From the NCBI GenBank assembly GCA_963169105.1, contig OY720632.1:310001-374000 (forward strand): a stretch of DNA of 64,000 bases, in the 5' to 3' direction. Source of the stretch: Ceriagrion tenellum. Lineage: Eukaryota; Arthropoda; Insecta; Odonata; Coenagrionidae. Below, one piece after another: positions 1 to 9,985 of this stretch. The translations under genes were made by a program, and so were the position numbers. Below the pieces are notes generated by a model. The model did no database searches, was not told where the DNA came from, and worked only from the letters and a program-made list of their open reading frames with translations. Numbering within the stretch: position 1 is the first letter of the stretch; the number at the start of each line of letters is the position of its first letter.

Positions 1-700
1 GAGCAAAGTTTTATTGGAACTGTAAATATGATACATTGCAATAATAATAAAGAAAGAAAACTGGAAAGCGGCCACGGTGGAACGGATGTCCTTCAAACTC
101 CGGGAGGCACTGCAAACCTGCAACGGAAAGTATGTAATGAAAATGAGGCAGTATCTACGTACCAATTTTTCTTATTTATACGCATTACAGATTGTAAATT
201 TGTTTTAACATAATATTGGTATAAAGACTTCATGTTATTGTCATCTTACATTGTTCTCCGATGAGATGGGAGTTTTTTAAATTTTTTTTTGTGGTATGAC
301 TTAATATTTTGGTTTTGTATGTACTCCATATGAAGCAATGTGATGTCCCAGGACAATAAAATTGTTTTCTACCCAATCACCCTGAAAGCCATATCAAGGG
401 TGTTTCCCAGAGGGCGAGGCACGCGACCTTCGTCGCCCTGCAAAACTGGAACGAAGGACCTCGTTGAGCATCCAATGTCACGTCTCCCTAAGAATGAATT
501 ACTTCGTTTCGAGTCTTTTTCCTCGGGTTTAACGCTGTTCTAATGAAACAGGTACGTAGAGTACTGAGATACTACGGGACCTATGTCAAAAGAAGAAACC
601 ACCGATCATCTTACGAGTGAAGTATCCAACTATTAGTTTAACTCTATTTTTAAAAGAAATTCTAAACTATAGGACGAGTGTGCACGATGTTATACTTTGG
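1..700. other. Spacer downstream of H2A, unit 1
   Basis: This stretch is nearly identical to 45989-46636, which shows that the window starts inside one histone repeat and re-enters the same point of the next. I see no gene. The clearest difference from the other unit is extra sequence near 403-460, net about 52 bp, that is absent after 46390. Confidence 0.8.
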
Positions 701-716
701 TGTCCTAAAAAGGACA
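701..716 (-). terminator. Histone mRNA 3' stem-loop of H2A, unit 1
   Basis: On the minus strand this reads TGTCCT-TTTT-AGGACA: a six-base-pair stem and four-base loop, 26 nt beyond the H2A stop codon. This is the size and position of the animal replication-dependent histone stem-loop, which is bound by SLBP and directs U7-dependent 3' cleavage without polyadenylation. Confidence 0.9.
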
Positions 717-742
717 ATTTTAAGTACGAGATGAGAGGAGAC

Positions 743-1117
743 CTAAGCCTTCTTCTCGGTTTTCTTTGGCAGAAGTACGGCCTGGATGTTGGGGAGGACA
801 CCACCCTGGGCGATCGTGACGCCGGATAGGAGCTTGTTCAACTCCTCGTCGTTCCTGATCGCTAGTTGTAAGTGTCGAGGAATGATTCGGGTCTTTTTGT
901 TGTCCCTGGCGGCGTTTCCTGCCAACTCGAGGACTTCGGCGGCCAGGTACTCCATGACGGCAGCGAGATAGACGGGGGCGCCCGCTCCGACACGCTCGGC
1001 GTAGTTGCCCTTGCGCAACAGACGGTGGATACGACCCACCGGGAACTGAAGCCCGGCCCTGCTAGAGCGGGACTTGGACTTCCCCTTCACCTTGCCTCCT
1101 TTGCCTCGTCCTGACAT
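743..1117 (-). CDS. H2A: Histone H2A, unit 1
   Basis: Core histone that pairs with H2B in the nucleosome. The 124-residue product starts MSGRGKGGKVKGKSKSRSS and has the canonical histone fold (AGLQFPVGRIHRLLRKG, then NDEELNKLLSGVTIAQGGVLPNIQ) and a short basic tail ending KKTEKKA. It lacks the C-terminal SQ motif of H2A.X, so it is a replication-dependent H2A. The reading frame stays open 40 codons upstream, but the start at 1117 is set by the invariant MSGRGK N-terminus. A histone stem-loop follows the stop. The gene is separated from its own promoter: 59 bp upstream of the ATG its leader is broken by a 5.8-kb retrotransposon (1177-6994), and the TATA box now lies at 7025-7030. Whether this copy is still expressed is uncertain. 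Confidence 0.97.
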   Translation of the reverse strand: MSGRGKGGKVKGKSKSRSSRAGLQFPVGRIHRLLRKGNYAERVGAGAPVYLAAVMEYLAAEVLELAGNAARDNKKTRIIPRHLQLAIRNDEELNKLLSGVTIAQGGVLPNIQAVLLPKKTEKKA

Positions 1118-1161
1118 GTTGCGATGACTCGTATATCGACGGTGCGGCTTGGGCCTTTCGG

Positions 1162-1176
1162 CAGAATGACTTTCAA
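1162..1176. repeat. Target-site duplication, left copy, element A
   Basis: CAGAATGACTTTCAA here is repeated exactly at 6995-7009, flanking element A. It is histone leader/initiator sequence; the uninterrupted site would continue into TCGTGGGGTTTCGCG, as at 7010. Confidence 0.85.
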
Positions 1177-1190
1177 GGTCCATCTTCTCT

Positions 1191-1238
1191 GCGCCGAAGG
1201 CGCGACTATTGAAGCCGTACCGGTGAGCTTTACTCACC
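1191..1238 (-). other. Conserved paired hairpins at the 3' end of element A
   Basis: On the minus strand the element ends with hairpin GGTGAG-TAAAG-CTCACC (1222-1238), then ACCGGTACGG, then hairpin GCGCC-TTC-GGCGC (1191-1203), and stops about 14 nt later at the target site. The same order and spacing occur at the 3' end of element D1 (61603-61653), with a different loop in the first hairpin. 3'-end RNA structures of this kind are commonly what a non-LTR reverse transcriptase recognises; that role is inferred here. Confidence 0.7.
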
Positions 1239-1396
1239 CCAACCGGCTCTTTTACAAGTTATGTAATCGTTCTCGGGGGAAATGAATCGGGTTGTGTACT
1301 TTGTTGTTTGCGTGAAGAAGAAACTTATTTGCTAACATATATTAATTAGGAACAGAAGCATTCAAGCTTTGCTAACTGCAGTAGAATTAGCATAAC

Positions 1397-1398
<2 letters not shown>

Positions 1399-1436
<38 letters not shown>

Positions 1437-1485
1437 CTTCCTCAATATTATATTGTTTTTATTGGTTTATTGTATGTATATATAT

Positions 1486-1516
<31 letters not shown>
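1399..1516. repeat. Two T homopolymers in the 3' UTR of element A
   Basis: A run of about 38 T (1399-1436) and one of about 29 T (1488-1516), A-runs on the element's sense strand, separated by AT-rich sequence. They are internal, about 220 bp or more from the element's 3' end, so they are not its terminal tail. They may be relics of a nested insertion or simple-repeat expansion, and their lengths are prone to sequencing error. Confidence 0.8.
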
Positions 1517-1521
<5 letters not shown>

Positions 1522-1601
1522 AATAATTTAAGGTTGGATTAAAAACATTGAAAAATAAAAATTCTAGGATCTAGAAGGAGGAACATGAGGAGAGGAACGA
1601 C

Positions 1602-4285
1602 TCATAGACGAGTAATTTGCTTAGGCAGTCTGTATGTAGTTGATTTGGTTGGGTTGTAGTCCCAAATGTTTTTTAGTAAAGGATTGTTAGTTTTCTCTAG
1701 CCTGGCGTGGAAGTTGATTGTTAGTTGACGGATGAAATCATTGATAGTAGGCAATTTGTGAGCACGTAAAACTTCATGGATGGGGATTAACCTGGAGAGA
1801 CGGAGAAGATGGCGGATTGATTTGTTTTGAAATACTTCCAGTTTCCTCCGGATTGTTTTATTAATTGCGAAAATTTCACTCCCGTAAAGGAGGATGGGGC
1901 GGATGACGGACCTGTAAATGGAGACAAGCAGACTGTGGGAGAGTGGGAATTTGGGGGTGGAGAGGCCTTGAATTGCATAGCGGGCTTGAGTTGCCTTTGA
2001 GAGGCACTGTCGGGTATGTTCCTGGAAAGTCAGCTTTTTGTCTAGGTAGACGCCGAGGAATCTGTGGGCGGTAGCTCTCGGCACGCGTTGATCGTTGAAG
2101 ATGAGTGTTGTCTGTGGAGTGTGTTTTGTTCTGCGTGAGTAGTGTACGTGTGTGCTTTTGGAGGCGTTTATGTGTATTTTCCAGGTGAGGGTCCATTTGT
2201 GTAAGAGTTTCAGGTGTCTGTTTAGTTTCCTGATGTTAGTGTCTCCTCTGATTGATGTGGCTGAAATGGCTGTGTCATCGGCGTACATGTGTATATTTGT
2301 TTCTGGTGTGGCGGGAATATCGTTGACGTAGAGGTTGAAAAGTATGGGGCTGACAAGGGATCCCTGCGGAACGCCAGCTTGCGCGGGACGGGCGGAAGAG
2401 AGAGCGCTCCCAATGGCAACGCGGAAGGCTCTGTCGGATAGATAGCTGTGGAGGAGTTGAAGGTCGGGTTGAGGAAATTGGAGTTGGTGGAGTTTGTAGA
2501 TGAGCCCACGGTGCCATACTCGATCAAACGCGCGGGCCACGTCGAGAAAGATGACGTCTGTAGATTTCCCACGGTTGAAGCCGTGGGAGGTTGTTTCCAC
2601 CAGTCGAAGGACTTGGTGGATGGCGGACATTCTGTTGCGGAAGCCTATTTGTTCGGGACGGATGAGATGATGCTTAGTGACATGAGCGGTGATGTTGTCG
2701 AGGAGGAGGGATTCTAAAAGTTTGGAGAGGTTGGAAAGAAGGGAGATGGGGCGGGAGTTACCAGGAATGGTTGGGTCTTTGCCGGGTTTCGGGATAAGGA
2801 TGACTTTGGCAGTTTTCCAGGGAGTGGGAAAGTGGGATGAGGAGTAGGAGTGGTTGAGGAGGTCAGAGAGGAGATAAAGGAATTTGGGAGCACGTGCGGC
2901 ATATTTGATTTGGTGGTTTGTTATGCCGTCTAGTCCTGGGGCTTTGTAGGATGGGAGATGGGATATGATGGATTGGAGTTTAGCAGGAGAGCAGATGGGA
3001 GGCGGTGGGGGGTTGATGGGGATAGGAAAGGAACGAAAGAAATGATCGATATCCGGTTCAATGACGGAAGGGGAGGGGTCTAGAGACATAGTGGATTGTA
3101 GATGGTCAGCTTGTACTTCTGATTTTTGGTTAGGATCGAAAATTAATTGAGAACCGGATTTTATTGGGGGGAAATCGATTTTGTTTGTTCGCCGGAGTGA
3201 GCGGACGAGAGGCCAGATTGGCTTTTCTTCCGTTTGAATCTTAGAAAGGTGATTTTCCCATGAAGCTGCAGATAGTTTACGGATTTGACCCGATTAGACC
3301 TGCGCGAGTAAGCGGCTTTATTGGATTGGGAGCGCTGGAATGAACGGCGGGCGGAATTACGATGTTTAATAAGGTCCACGAGAAATTGTGGAAAACGGGG
3401 TGAAGGGTGAGGACGCGGTGGGAATGACTTGGTGGCTTGCGCCTTCGCCGCGTTCAGTAGGGTGGTAAGAGTGCTGGTCCGATCGTCGAGGTCGGTGGGA
3501 GATGGGTTGACCAATGGGGTGATGGGGGCGAGTTGATGATCGAAAATGGCGGGAAACAGGTCCCAGTTGGTGATTGTGATGGTTGGGGGAAGAAGAGTTT
3601 TGACGGTAATGGGGATGTGGAAGAGGATAGGAAGGTGATCGGAGGTGAAGGAATGGATGACCTGGGGGGTGAGCTGAAAAGGAAGGTTAACAAAAAGACC
3701 AAAATCTAATATATCTGGGCGACCTGTACTATACGAGAAGTGAGTTGGTTCAATGGGAGATGCGACGGAGATATGGTTTTTGGAGATGAATTGGAAAAGT
3801 GATCGGCCGTTAGGGTTAATTGAATTACTATTCCAAGCAGGGTGCTTGGAGTTCCAGTCACCAAAGAACATTGCGGATTTGGGAGGGGATAGGAGAAGCT
3901 GGAGGTCACCCTTGTCAATGGCTTTTGAGCCCGGTTGGTAGACGGAGTGTATTGGAATGTTGCCATAAGGAGTGTGGACTGCGATGCCGAGAGCTTCGAT
4001 TATATTCAGTTGAGGGACGTTGATGACCGAGTAATTAATTGTTTTGTTGACCAATATGGCAACTCCTCCTCCCCTGGGACTAGCACGGTCGAGTCTATGG
4101 ACGTTAAAGTTGCGGTTATGGAGGGAGTGGTGTGGTTTGAGGTGCGTTTCTTGGAGGAGGATGATGTCTAAATTGTTGTCTGTGGCGTATTGAAGGAGTT
4201 CGAGTTTTTTGTTAAGAATGCTATTGCAGTTCCAGGATAGAATTTTTAATGCGTGTGTGTGTTGTGGGCGAGGATGTGTGGCCAT
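1602..4285 (-). pseudogene. ORF2 of element A (endonuclease-reverse transcriptase), one frameshift
   Basis: The N-terminal frame (4285-3161) starts with ATG and carries the APE endonuclease: SWNCN (about residues 17-21), LLQETHL with the catalytic Glu, GDWNSKH, and TSDHLP near residue 215. The second frame carries the RT: NSRPISLLSNLSKLLE, FLDVARAFDRVWH, AGVPQGSLVSPILF and MYADDTAIS, ending at 1602. The two frames are out of phase. Comparison with the intact ORF2 of D1 (58245-60941) places one frameshift near 3275-3300, and the ATG at 3089 is internal. ORF1 and ORF2 meet at a TAATG stop-start overlap (4287-4283), an arrangement known to support translational coupling in some non-LTR elements. 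Apart from the shift, all key catalytic motifs I can see are present, so the copy is probably recent. Confidence 0.9.
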
Positions 4286-6124
4286 TATGAGTAGATTGTC
4301 ATTAATTCGGTAATTAGGAAAGCTTTTTTTTCCCGAAGAGACGATAGGGCAGATATTCTCGGGATGATGGTCCTGACCCAGGAGAGGAGGTCGGAAGTAT
4401 CGGCATTTGCATCGGCGGCGGGGTGAGCCGGCAATTGGCCGGTTCCCGGGAGGTCTGGGAAGTCGGCTTGGGTGGGGACGGCAGGTCTAGACGAGGCAAG
4501 GTCGGCAAAATTAGGGGGAGAGGCGGGACTAAGGGCCGCGACTTGAGAGAATTGTCGGGTCAGAGGCATTGGCGGGGGAGCGGGGGTGAAAGTATTCGCA
4601 GAGCTGCGTCGCGCTATCAATGCCTGTTTGGCTTCCCGGTGTTTCGGGCATCCGCGGTAGCTGGCGGGATGTTCACCTAAGCATAGGTAGCATTTGGGTT
4701 TGTTGTCTCTTGGGATTGGGCATTCAGTGGATTTGTGGTTTCCGGCGCACTTTACGCAATGGGGGTGGAGATAGCAATTATTCTTGGTGTGGCCAATGGC
4801 CTGGCAATTGTGGCACTGAACAGGGTTGTTGGGGGGTCGGAATATTGAAGTGGAAATGCGAAGGCCTTGAAGGGAGTGAAGCTCTAGGAATGATTGGACG
4901 TTAACAGAGGGATCACAAGCAACATGACAGGTTCGGGTGGGGTAGGCGTCGACGCGGAGAACGCCGGCTGCTCTTTCGGTTTCAGTGGGTTTGGTGCTGT
5001 GAATTCGTTGAACTGTAATTACCGGGAAGCCTAGGGATCGCAGTTCAGATTTAATTTCATCTGCGTCAACAGAGGGGAAGGTTCCGCGAAGGGCAAATTC
5101 CTTTCGTCTGTTTTCGGGGAGTGAATATGAAGTGAAGAGCACCGCATCGCCTGCTAGGGATTTACGTGCGTTCCTGTAGTCTTCTATTGTGGAACATTTT
5201 ATATTGGCGGATTTGGGGCCGGTGGAGATGCAAACCGGAGGAAACTGGCAGCAGTGTAGTAAGGTTTTGTGAATAGAGGGCCAATTTGTGGTGTCTTCTA
5301 TTTTGATAAGGGGAATTTTGGTTGAACGGGGAGCTGAAGTTTCCATCGGGGTCTCTGATTGAGGATCGGGTGTGGGAGGTATAGCTGAAGGCATTGAAGA
5401 GGGAACGATTTCTTGGGATGCAGGTTCGGATATTAGGTGGAAACGATTTTCAGTGGGGATAGGGATGGGGGGGGTGGTGGATTTGCGCCTTTTCTTCGTC
5501 GCTTTTTTGTCGGTAGACCATTCTTGCTCGGGAGCCAGGCTAGTTACAGGAGGGCTGTTTACGTAAGAGCCGGTCGGGGGTGGTATTTGACTCACGGGTT
5601 TGGCGATGGCGGATGGAGTTGGCTGAAGTGGTGCAGGGAAGTGGACGGATGAGGAAGATCCAGGTACCGGTCCAGTGTAGGCAGAGGATGCTCCCAGGTG
5701 GGACGAGTTGGAGTCGGTTGATGCTGGGGTGATGGTTCTTGGTCCTGGGATGGAAGACGGCCGGATGGTCGCGGTAAGGCAGGATGTGCTGGGTGGTTGA
5801 ACGGCAGGAAGTGTGAAGTCGGAGATGGTAGAATGACTGGAGACAGGTGGCAGAAGGATTGGAACTTCGATCAGGAGTCTTAGCGTACTTTTGGAAGGAT
5901 TGGAGGATCTCCTCTATTTTCTCTTGGGGAGCATCGGGAAAGTTTTCTCGGAAGTGAGCTCGCGTTGCATCCATGGGAACAGTTTCGGGTGGATTTTCCG
6001 GCAGGTCAGTTTTTCCGCGCCTTCTGTGGCGCAGGTATTCCGTTGATTCCGGCCTGAAGCGGGAGCGGGGGTGGAACAGTTCACCAGAGGTGTTTTTAGC
6101 GGGAAATTTATTTTTCTTCCTCAT
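4285..6124 (-). pseudogene. ORF1 of element A (zinc-knuckle nucleic-acid-binding protein), frameshifted
   Basis: The ATG at 6124 opens an N-terminal segment. The frame then breaks, and the rest is read in another frame open from about 5595 to 4285; codon 5595 is GTG, so it is not a natural start. The distal part has the PRE_C2HC-like region (AYPTRTCHVACDP) followed by zinc knuckles CHNCQAIGHTKNNC, CVKCAGNHKSTEC and CYLCLGEHPASYRGC. This is the RNA-binding partner of ORF2, presumably forming the ribonucleoprotein. It is clearly homologous to the 507-residue ORF1 of D1 but diverged. Confidence 0.85.
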
Positions 6125-6994
6125 GGATTAAGGTCGCATAAGTTTAGGTTTCTTGTGATTAGGTGGTTTGTTTTGTCCCTAGCGAGGGGACCCGTCCGGC
6201 TCCCCAGGAAGTGTTGCGGAGGTGCAAGCCCTCTTTCCTGGGTCACCGGACGAGTGCGACCGATTTGTTGGTGGTGTGTGAGTGCGCGGAGGAGGCGCTA
6301 CCCGGGAGTGAGAAGGAGGGGCTGGTTAGCCTCCCCCCCCGAGGTACCCTCTCCGCGTGTGGGTGGTTGGTGTTACCAACTGGCGTGGTCCGTACGGGCT
6401 GAGGTCAGTTTTAGTCAGCGCCAGGCGGTCGAAGGTCTGTTGGTTGTAGGTATCCTGCAGGGCAGGCGTACCCTTGGAATTCGGCCGTTGAAGTTTCTCC
6501 TATAGAAATGTAATAGGAGAGTGCTCGGCTGCGTTATGGGCCAGTTCTGGGGAATATGGGCCGGATCCGGCCGTTGAAGTCTCCGCTCCGTAAACTTCAA
6601 TGTTGTTATCCGAAGGGGGCGTGGCAACCACCTGATGTTGGTCGAGGTTTAGGCGCCCCTGGGTCTCGAACCAAGGTCCGCAGGGCCCCGGGACGACCAG
6701 ATTTTCCCAGAAGTGGGTGGTGACGGATGCTGCTGTGGAGTTGTCAAGGATGTGGCGATGAAAAAATGATGATTTGGCAAAGATGATTTTTGATCCACAG
6801 GTGGTGGCAGGCGGTGGCGATGGATCAAACAGGTGATTTTTGGATGAGTAAACTCCTTCTTCTAGTGAAGCAGATGAATTGCCCTCGAATAATGTGCAGA
6901 TCGGATGGTTTGCCCACGGACTTGGGGCGTCGTTGAAGAGCACTATGGAAATAGGTCCGTACTGCACGGGGTCTCGTCTCAGAATCAGGAGAAT
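6125..6994 (-). other. 5' leader of element A
   Basis: About 870 bp between the first ORF1 ATG and the 5' target-site duplication. No gene is recognisable. It begins on the sense strand with GATTCTCCTGATTCTGAGAC directly after the duplicated histone target. Confidence 0.6.
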
Positions 6995-7009
6995 CAGAAT
7001 GACTTTCAA
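6995..7009. repeat. Target-site duplication, right copy, element A
   Basis: Exact 15-base match to 1162-1176. The histone promoter resumes immediately after it at 7010. Confidence 0.85.
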
Positions 7010-7173
7010 TCGTGGGGTTTCGCGTTTATAGGCGTCGGTCGAATTGGGAGCAGAGGTATCGAGTTACGGTGACGCGTGGGGTGAGTCACCGTCGCGCGGT
7101 GCGTCGTGTGCGTCTGATAGTCCAGGACACGGTTTCGGCAAAACACACATTCGAGTCTAATTGCGGAATCGAC
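7010..7173. promoter_or_regulatory. Divergent H2A/H2B promoter, unit 1
   Basis: Without element A, the H2A and H2B start codons would be only about 230 bp apart. The segment holds a TATA box for H2A (CCTATAAACGCG on the minus strand, TATAAA at 7030-7025), whose expected start site about 30 nt downstream falls in the element A target site. It also holds the palindrome GGTGAGTCACC (about 7079-7089). I see no TATA box for H2B. The same segment recurs at 56182-56306 and again at 56564-56686. Confidence 0.75.
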
Positions 7174-7545
7174 ATGCCACCCAAGACGAGCGGAAAGGCA
7201 GCGAAGAAGGCCGGGAAGGCCCAGAAGAACATCTCCAAGGGAGATAAGAAGAAGAAACGGAAGAGGAAGGAGAGCTACGCGATCTACATCTACAAGGTCC
7301 TGAAGCAGGTCCATCCCGACACGGGAATCTCGAGCAAGGCTATGAGCATCATGAACTCATTCGTCAACGACATCTTCGAGAGAATCGCCGCGGAAGCATC
7401 TCGTTTGGCGCACTACAACAAGAGGTCCACCATCACATCCCGGGAGGTCCAGACCGCAGTCAGGCTCTTGCTACCCGGAGAGCTCGCGAAGCACGCCGTG
7501 TCTGAGGGCACGAAGGCCGTGACCAAGTACACCAGCTCCAAGTAA
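7174..7545 (+). CDS. H2B: Histone H2B
   Basis: Core histone pairing with H2A. The 123-residue product has a lysine-rich tail (MPPKTSGKAAKKAGKAQKN, then KKKKRKRKESYAIYIYKVLK) and the invariant fold region (DTGISSKAMSIMNSFVNDIF, RSTITSREVQTAVRLLLPGE), ending KAVTKYTSSK. The frame extends 54 codons upstream through the promoter, but the start at 7174 is fixed by the conserved MPPKTSGKAAKK. A perfect histone stem-loop lies 32 nt after the stop. In this unit its leader is uninterrupted; the corresponding leader in the next unit is split by element D1. Confidence 0.98.
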   Translation: MPPKTSGKAAKKAGKAQKNISKGDKKKKRKRKESYAIYIYKVLKQVHPDTGISSKAMSIMNSFVNDIFERIAAEASRLAHYNKRSTITSREVQTAVRLLLPGELAKHAVSEGTKAVTKYTSSK

Positions 7546-7576
7546 ATCATTCTTGGTAGCGTGGCAACGTCCTAAC

Positions 7577-7592
7577 GGCCCTTCTCAGGGCC
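7577..7592 (+). terminator. Histone mRNA 3' stem-loop of H2B
   Basis: GGCCCT-TCTC-AGGGCC, six-base-pair stem and four-base loop, 32 nt after the H2B stop. This matches the metazoan consensus very closely. Confidence 0.95.
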
Positions 7593-7675
7593 ATGAATCT
7601 TTTCACGAGATTGAACTTTTTGCTTTGTCACATCTATCCTTCCCTGCGACTTCCAAATGAACTAATAAAAAACAA

Positions 7676-7792
7676 CCAACGGCACCCGGTGTTCCCAGGC
7701 GGTCACCCATCCAAGTACTATCCGGGCCCGACGCTGCTTAACTTCGGTGATCGGACGAGAACCGGTGTTTTCAACGTGGTGTGGCCGTTGGC
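7676..7792 (-). rRNA. 5S ribosomal RNA, copy 1
   Basis: The minus strand reads GCCAACGGCCACACCACGTT at the 5' end, and contains the internal control region (GAAGTTAAGCAGCGTCGGGC, then TAGTACTTGGATGGGTGACC and GCCTGGGAACACCGGGTGCC), closing with CCGTTGG. The ends pair as expected for 5S. A T-run (TTGTTTTTTA) follows, consistent with RNA polymerase III termination. Length is about 117-120 nt, as expected. It lies 130 bp from H2B, so 5S genes are embedded in the histone repeat. Confidence 0.95.
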
Positions 7793-9868
7793 GATTATGA
7801 TACCACTCGACGTTTACGTTAGCTTACAGATCAGTCGATGGAGTCCCTCGATACGTTGCATGTAAACCTGACACGGTTAATTGGCCAGAGGGTACTCGAT
7901 GAAACTTCTTTTCGTCATATTTCCCAAATAATAGTGCGGGGAGATGAATGTTGTAAAATTATTCGTGCAAATTAATGGAATTCCTTCCCGCGTGCATGGA
8001 GAACAGGCTACGGAAATATGTGCAGATAACATTCCATGGATGAAAAATCATAGCGGACAATTGTCTTTGTTCCACGAACAAATCGCAACGCGAAAAGGTT
8101 ACACGTAGACGATGGGAAATTAGTCCCATCTGGAATGTACATTGAAAACCACATTCTTTTCCGGCGAAGACGTTACAGAGGAAATCGAGTCCTTTGAATA
8201 CTTTTCCCCACAGTGTTTCTACGATGTTTCCTTTTATTCGCCCACGCTGTACTATTTTTTGACGACGCCGCTCGTTTCACGTACGAACATAACTGCACAA
8301 GTGGTCGATCAAACTTAGGTTTATATAGCGTTGTCGATATTCAATTCCTGAAATTAGTGACTTCGGCGGACCAGCAACCGACTTCAGGCATTTGAAGAAG
8401 ACGTACTTGTTATACCCGAGCCCAGAGATCATTTCGTCCAGTACCGAGGTATTGCTGTCGCAGAAATTGTTGTTACGTAAGAAAATCGTAGCAGAAACTT
8501 CCAAAAAGCATTACGTTTACTCTCCTCGGTTAACCTGTACTGGGCCCGAGTTTTTTGGGAGAAGTAACTGCTGCACGGAGGAAAAATGAGGCGTACGGAT
8601 AGCTTGTGGCCGATGCCTTACGGGAAAAATTTTGCATGTTTTACATGAGCCAGGATCCTCTGATTCAATATTCATTACTCCCACTGTTCGAATGAATTCA
8701 CGTGCGGCATATTTCATACTCTCTCGCTAGATAATACGGATTCCCGTCGTGGCTGTTCAGAATGTCTACTTATAGCACCATTAGAAAAACGCGAGCCAAT
8801 TCCCGAGATTTTCATCTGATAGCAAACTAAGTGCCGTTGCGTGAGACATGCAAGATTCCGTACCGCTAATGAAAACATGTTAAAATGTCCCATCATTCTC
8901 TTTCTCCTTTACGCCACAGTTTACCTTCGTCAAATTGGATGGATATACCGCTGACTTTACAGGATCAGCGACTAATTTACACCCATTTCACGATTCTTCC
9001 CCGTTAGAGGACACGATGTTCAACATTCCACGAGAGCCGCACGCACAATTCACCCGAAAATTCAGAACGTTACATTTTACCGATTTAGAAAAAGGAAGAC
9101 ATAATACGTTCCATTACGACATCACTACCCAGGTTTCAGTGGACCCTGCGTTCCGCACTGTCGCATCTGATTATGAGCACTATCTAATTCGATGTCACTT
9201 TCTCGACCCATTCACACTGACGCTTCATTTTTTCGGAGGAGACTTCATTTTCACTACACCCTACACGGGCGTTTAACGAGTGCCGCCGGTCAACCATCCA
9301 TTCGACCGTTGCACCATTTTTCCCATACTGAATGCTTCCACGACACGCCCTGCCCTACCGATGACGTCCGTTTGCTGAGGGTCTGTAGGATTTCGTAAGC
9401 ACACGACGACACGTGGCAATGTATTACCCGAGTCTTTTATTCCGTGCGCTCGGCGCAACTTTGGTAGTCGTTCCTTTCTTAGCGAGACCGATTTCATACA
9501 GCATACGCCACATTGATTGTGAATAACACTCCTTTTAACTTTCTTGTTCAAAACATGATACATCCGTTTGTGCATAAAAATGTACCTCTAAAACGGCCTA
9601 TCCATTTCTTTAAACTTACTCCTGATTCAGATCGGCATGTGGGCATCAGACTCACCACCCCACGTGCAGTATCTCTCTTCCACCATTCGTTATTATTACC
9701 ATCCATTTGGTCGCGCTAGGTATGATGTTGAATCAAAGGAGCACTGACTACAGACTTAAAGACAAAAAATATGCTCCACTTCCCCACCCAGCATTCGTGT
9801 ATTGCGTCCGTTCAGACACATTGGTGATGTTCATGCGCCGATTCTCAAAATGATTTAACAAAAAAAAA
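7793..9868. other. Spacer between the two 5S genes
   Basis: About 2.1 kb with no recognisable gene; ORFs are short and resemble nothing I know. It is unlike the satellite that follows. Confidence 0.6.
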
Positions 9869-9985
9869 CCAACGGCACCCGGTGTTCCCAGGCGGTCACC
9901 CATCCAAGTACTATCCGGGCCCGACGTTGCTTAACTTCGGTGATCGGACGGGAACCGGTGTTTTCAACGTGGTATGGCCGTTGGC
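9869..9985 (-). rRNA. 5S ribosomal RNA, copy 2
   Basis: Nearly identical to copy 1, same orientation, starting GCCAACGGCCATACCACGTT and followed by a T8 run. Differences from copy 1 are few: CATACC for CACACC, CCCGTCC for CTCGTCC, and AAGCAACGTC for AAGCAGCGTC. The last change lies in the box A region of the internal promoter, so one of the two copies may be the less active one. Confidence 0.93.

Larger units (their letters stand above)
1177..6994 (-). mobile_element. Element A: Jockey-clade-like non-LTR retrotransposon in the H2A leader
   Basis: A complete but mutated non-LTR retrotransposon on the minus strand: about 870 bp of 5' leader, ORF1 with zinc knuckles (4285-6124, frameshifted), ORF2 with an APE-type endonuclease and reverse transcriptase (1602-4285, frameshifted), and about 425 bp of 3' UTR. 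There is no RNase H domain, and the RT motifs (FLDVARAFDRVWH, AGVPQGS, MYADDTA) resemble the Jockey clade. It is bounded by a 15-bp target-site duplication and has no terminal poly(A), ending instead in a hairpin-rich sequence shared with element D1. The 5' end lies 36 nt downstream of the H2A TATA box, in sense orientation, so the H2A promoter could transcribe it from near its first base. Confidence 0.9.

Noticed and set aside
743..1237. 164-codon H2A with a longer N-terminus
   Set aside because: The extra 40 codons are leader and element A sequence. H2A begins at MSGRGK.
1177..6994. Element A as an R1/SART-type telomere or rDNA element
   Set aside because: The RT motifs and the absence of RNase H fit the Jockey clade better. 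The TAATG junction alone does not decide it.
7012..7545. 177-codon H2B with a longer N-terminus
   Set aside because: The extension translates the promoter, which also recurs without H2B at 56.2 and 56.6 kb.
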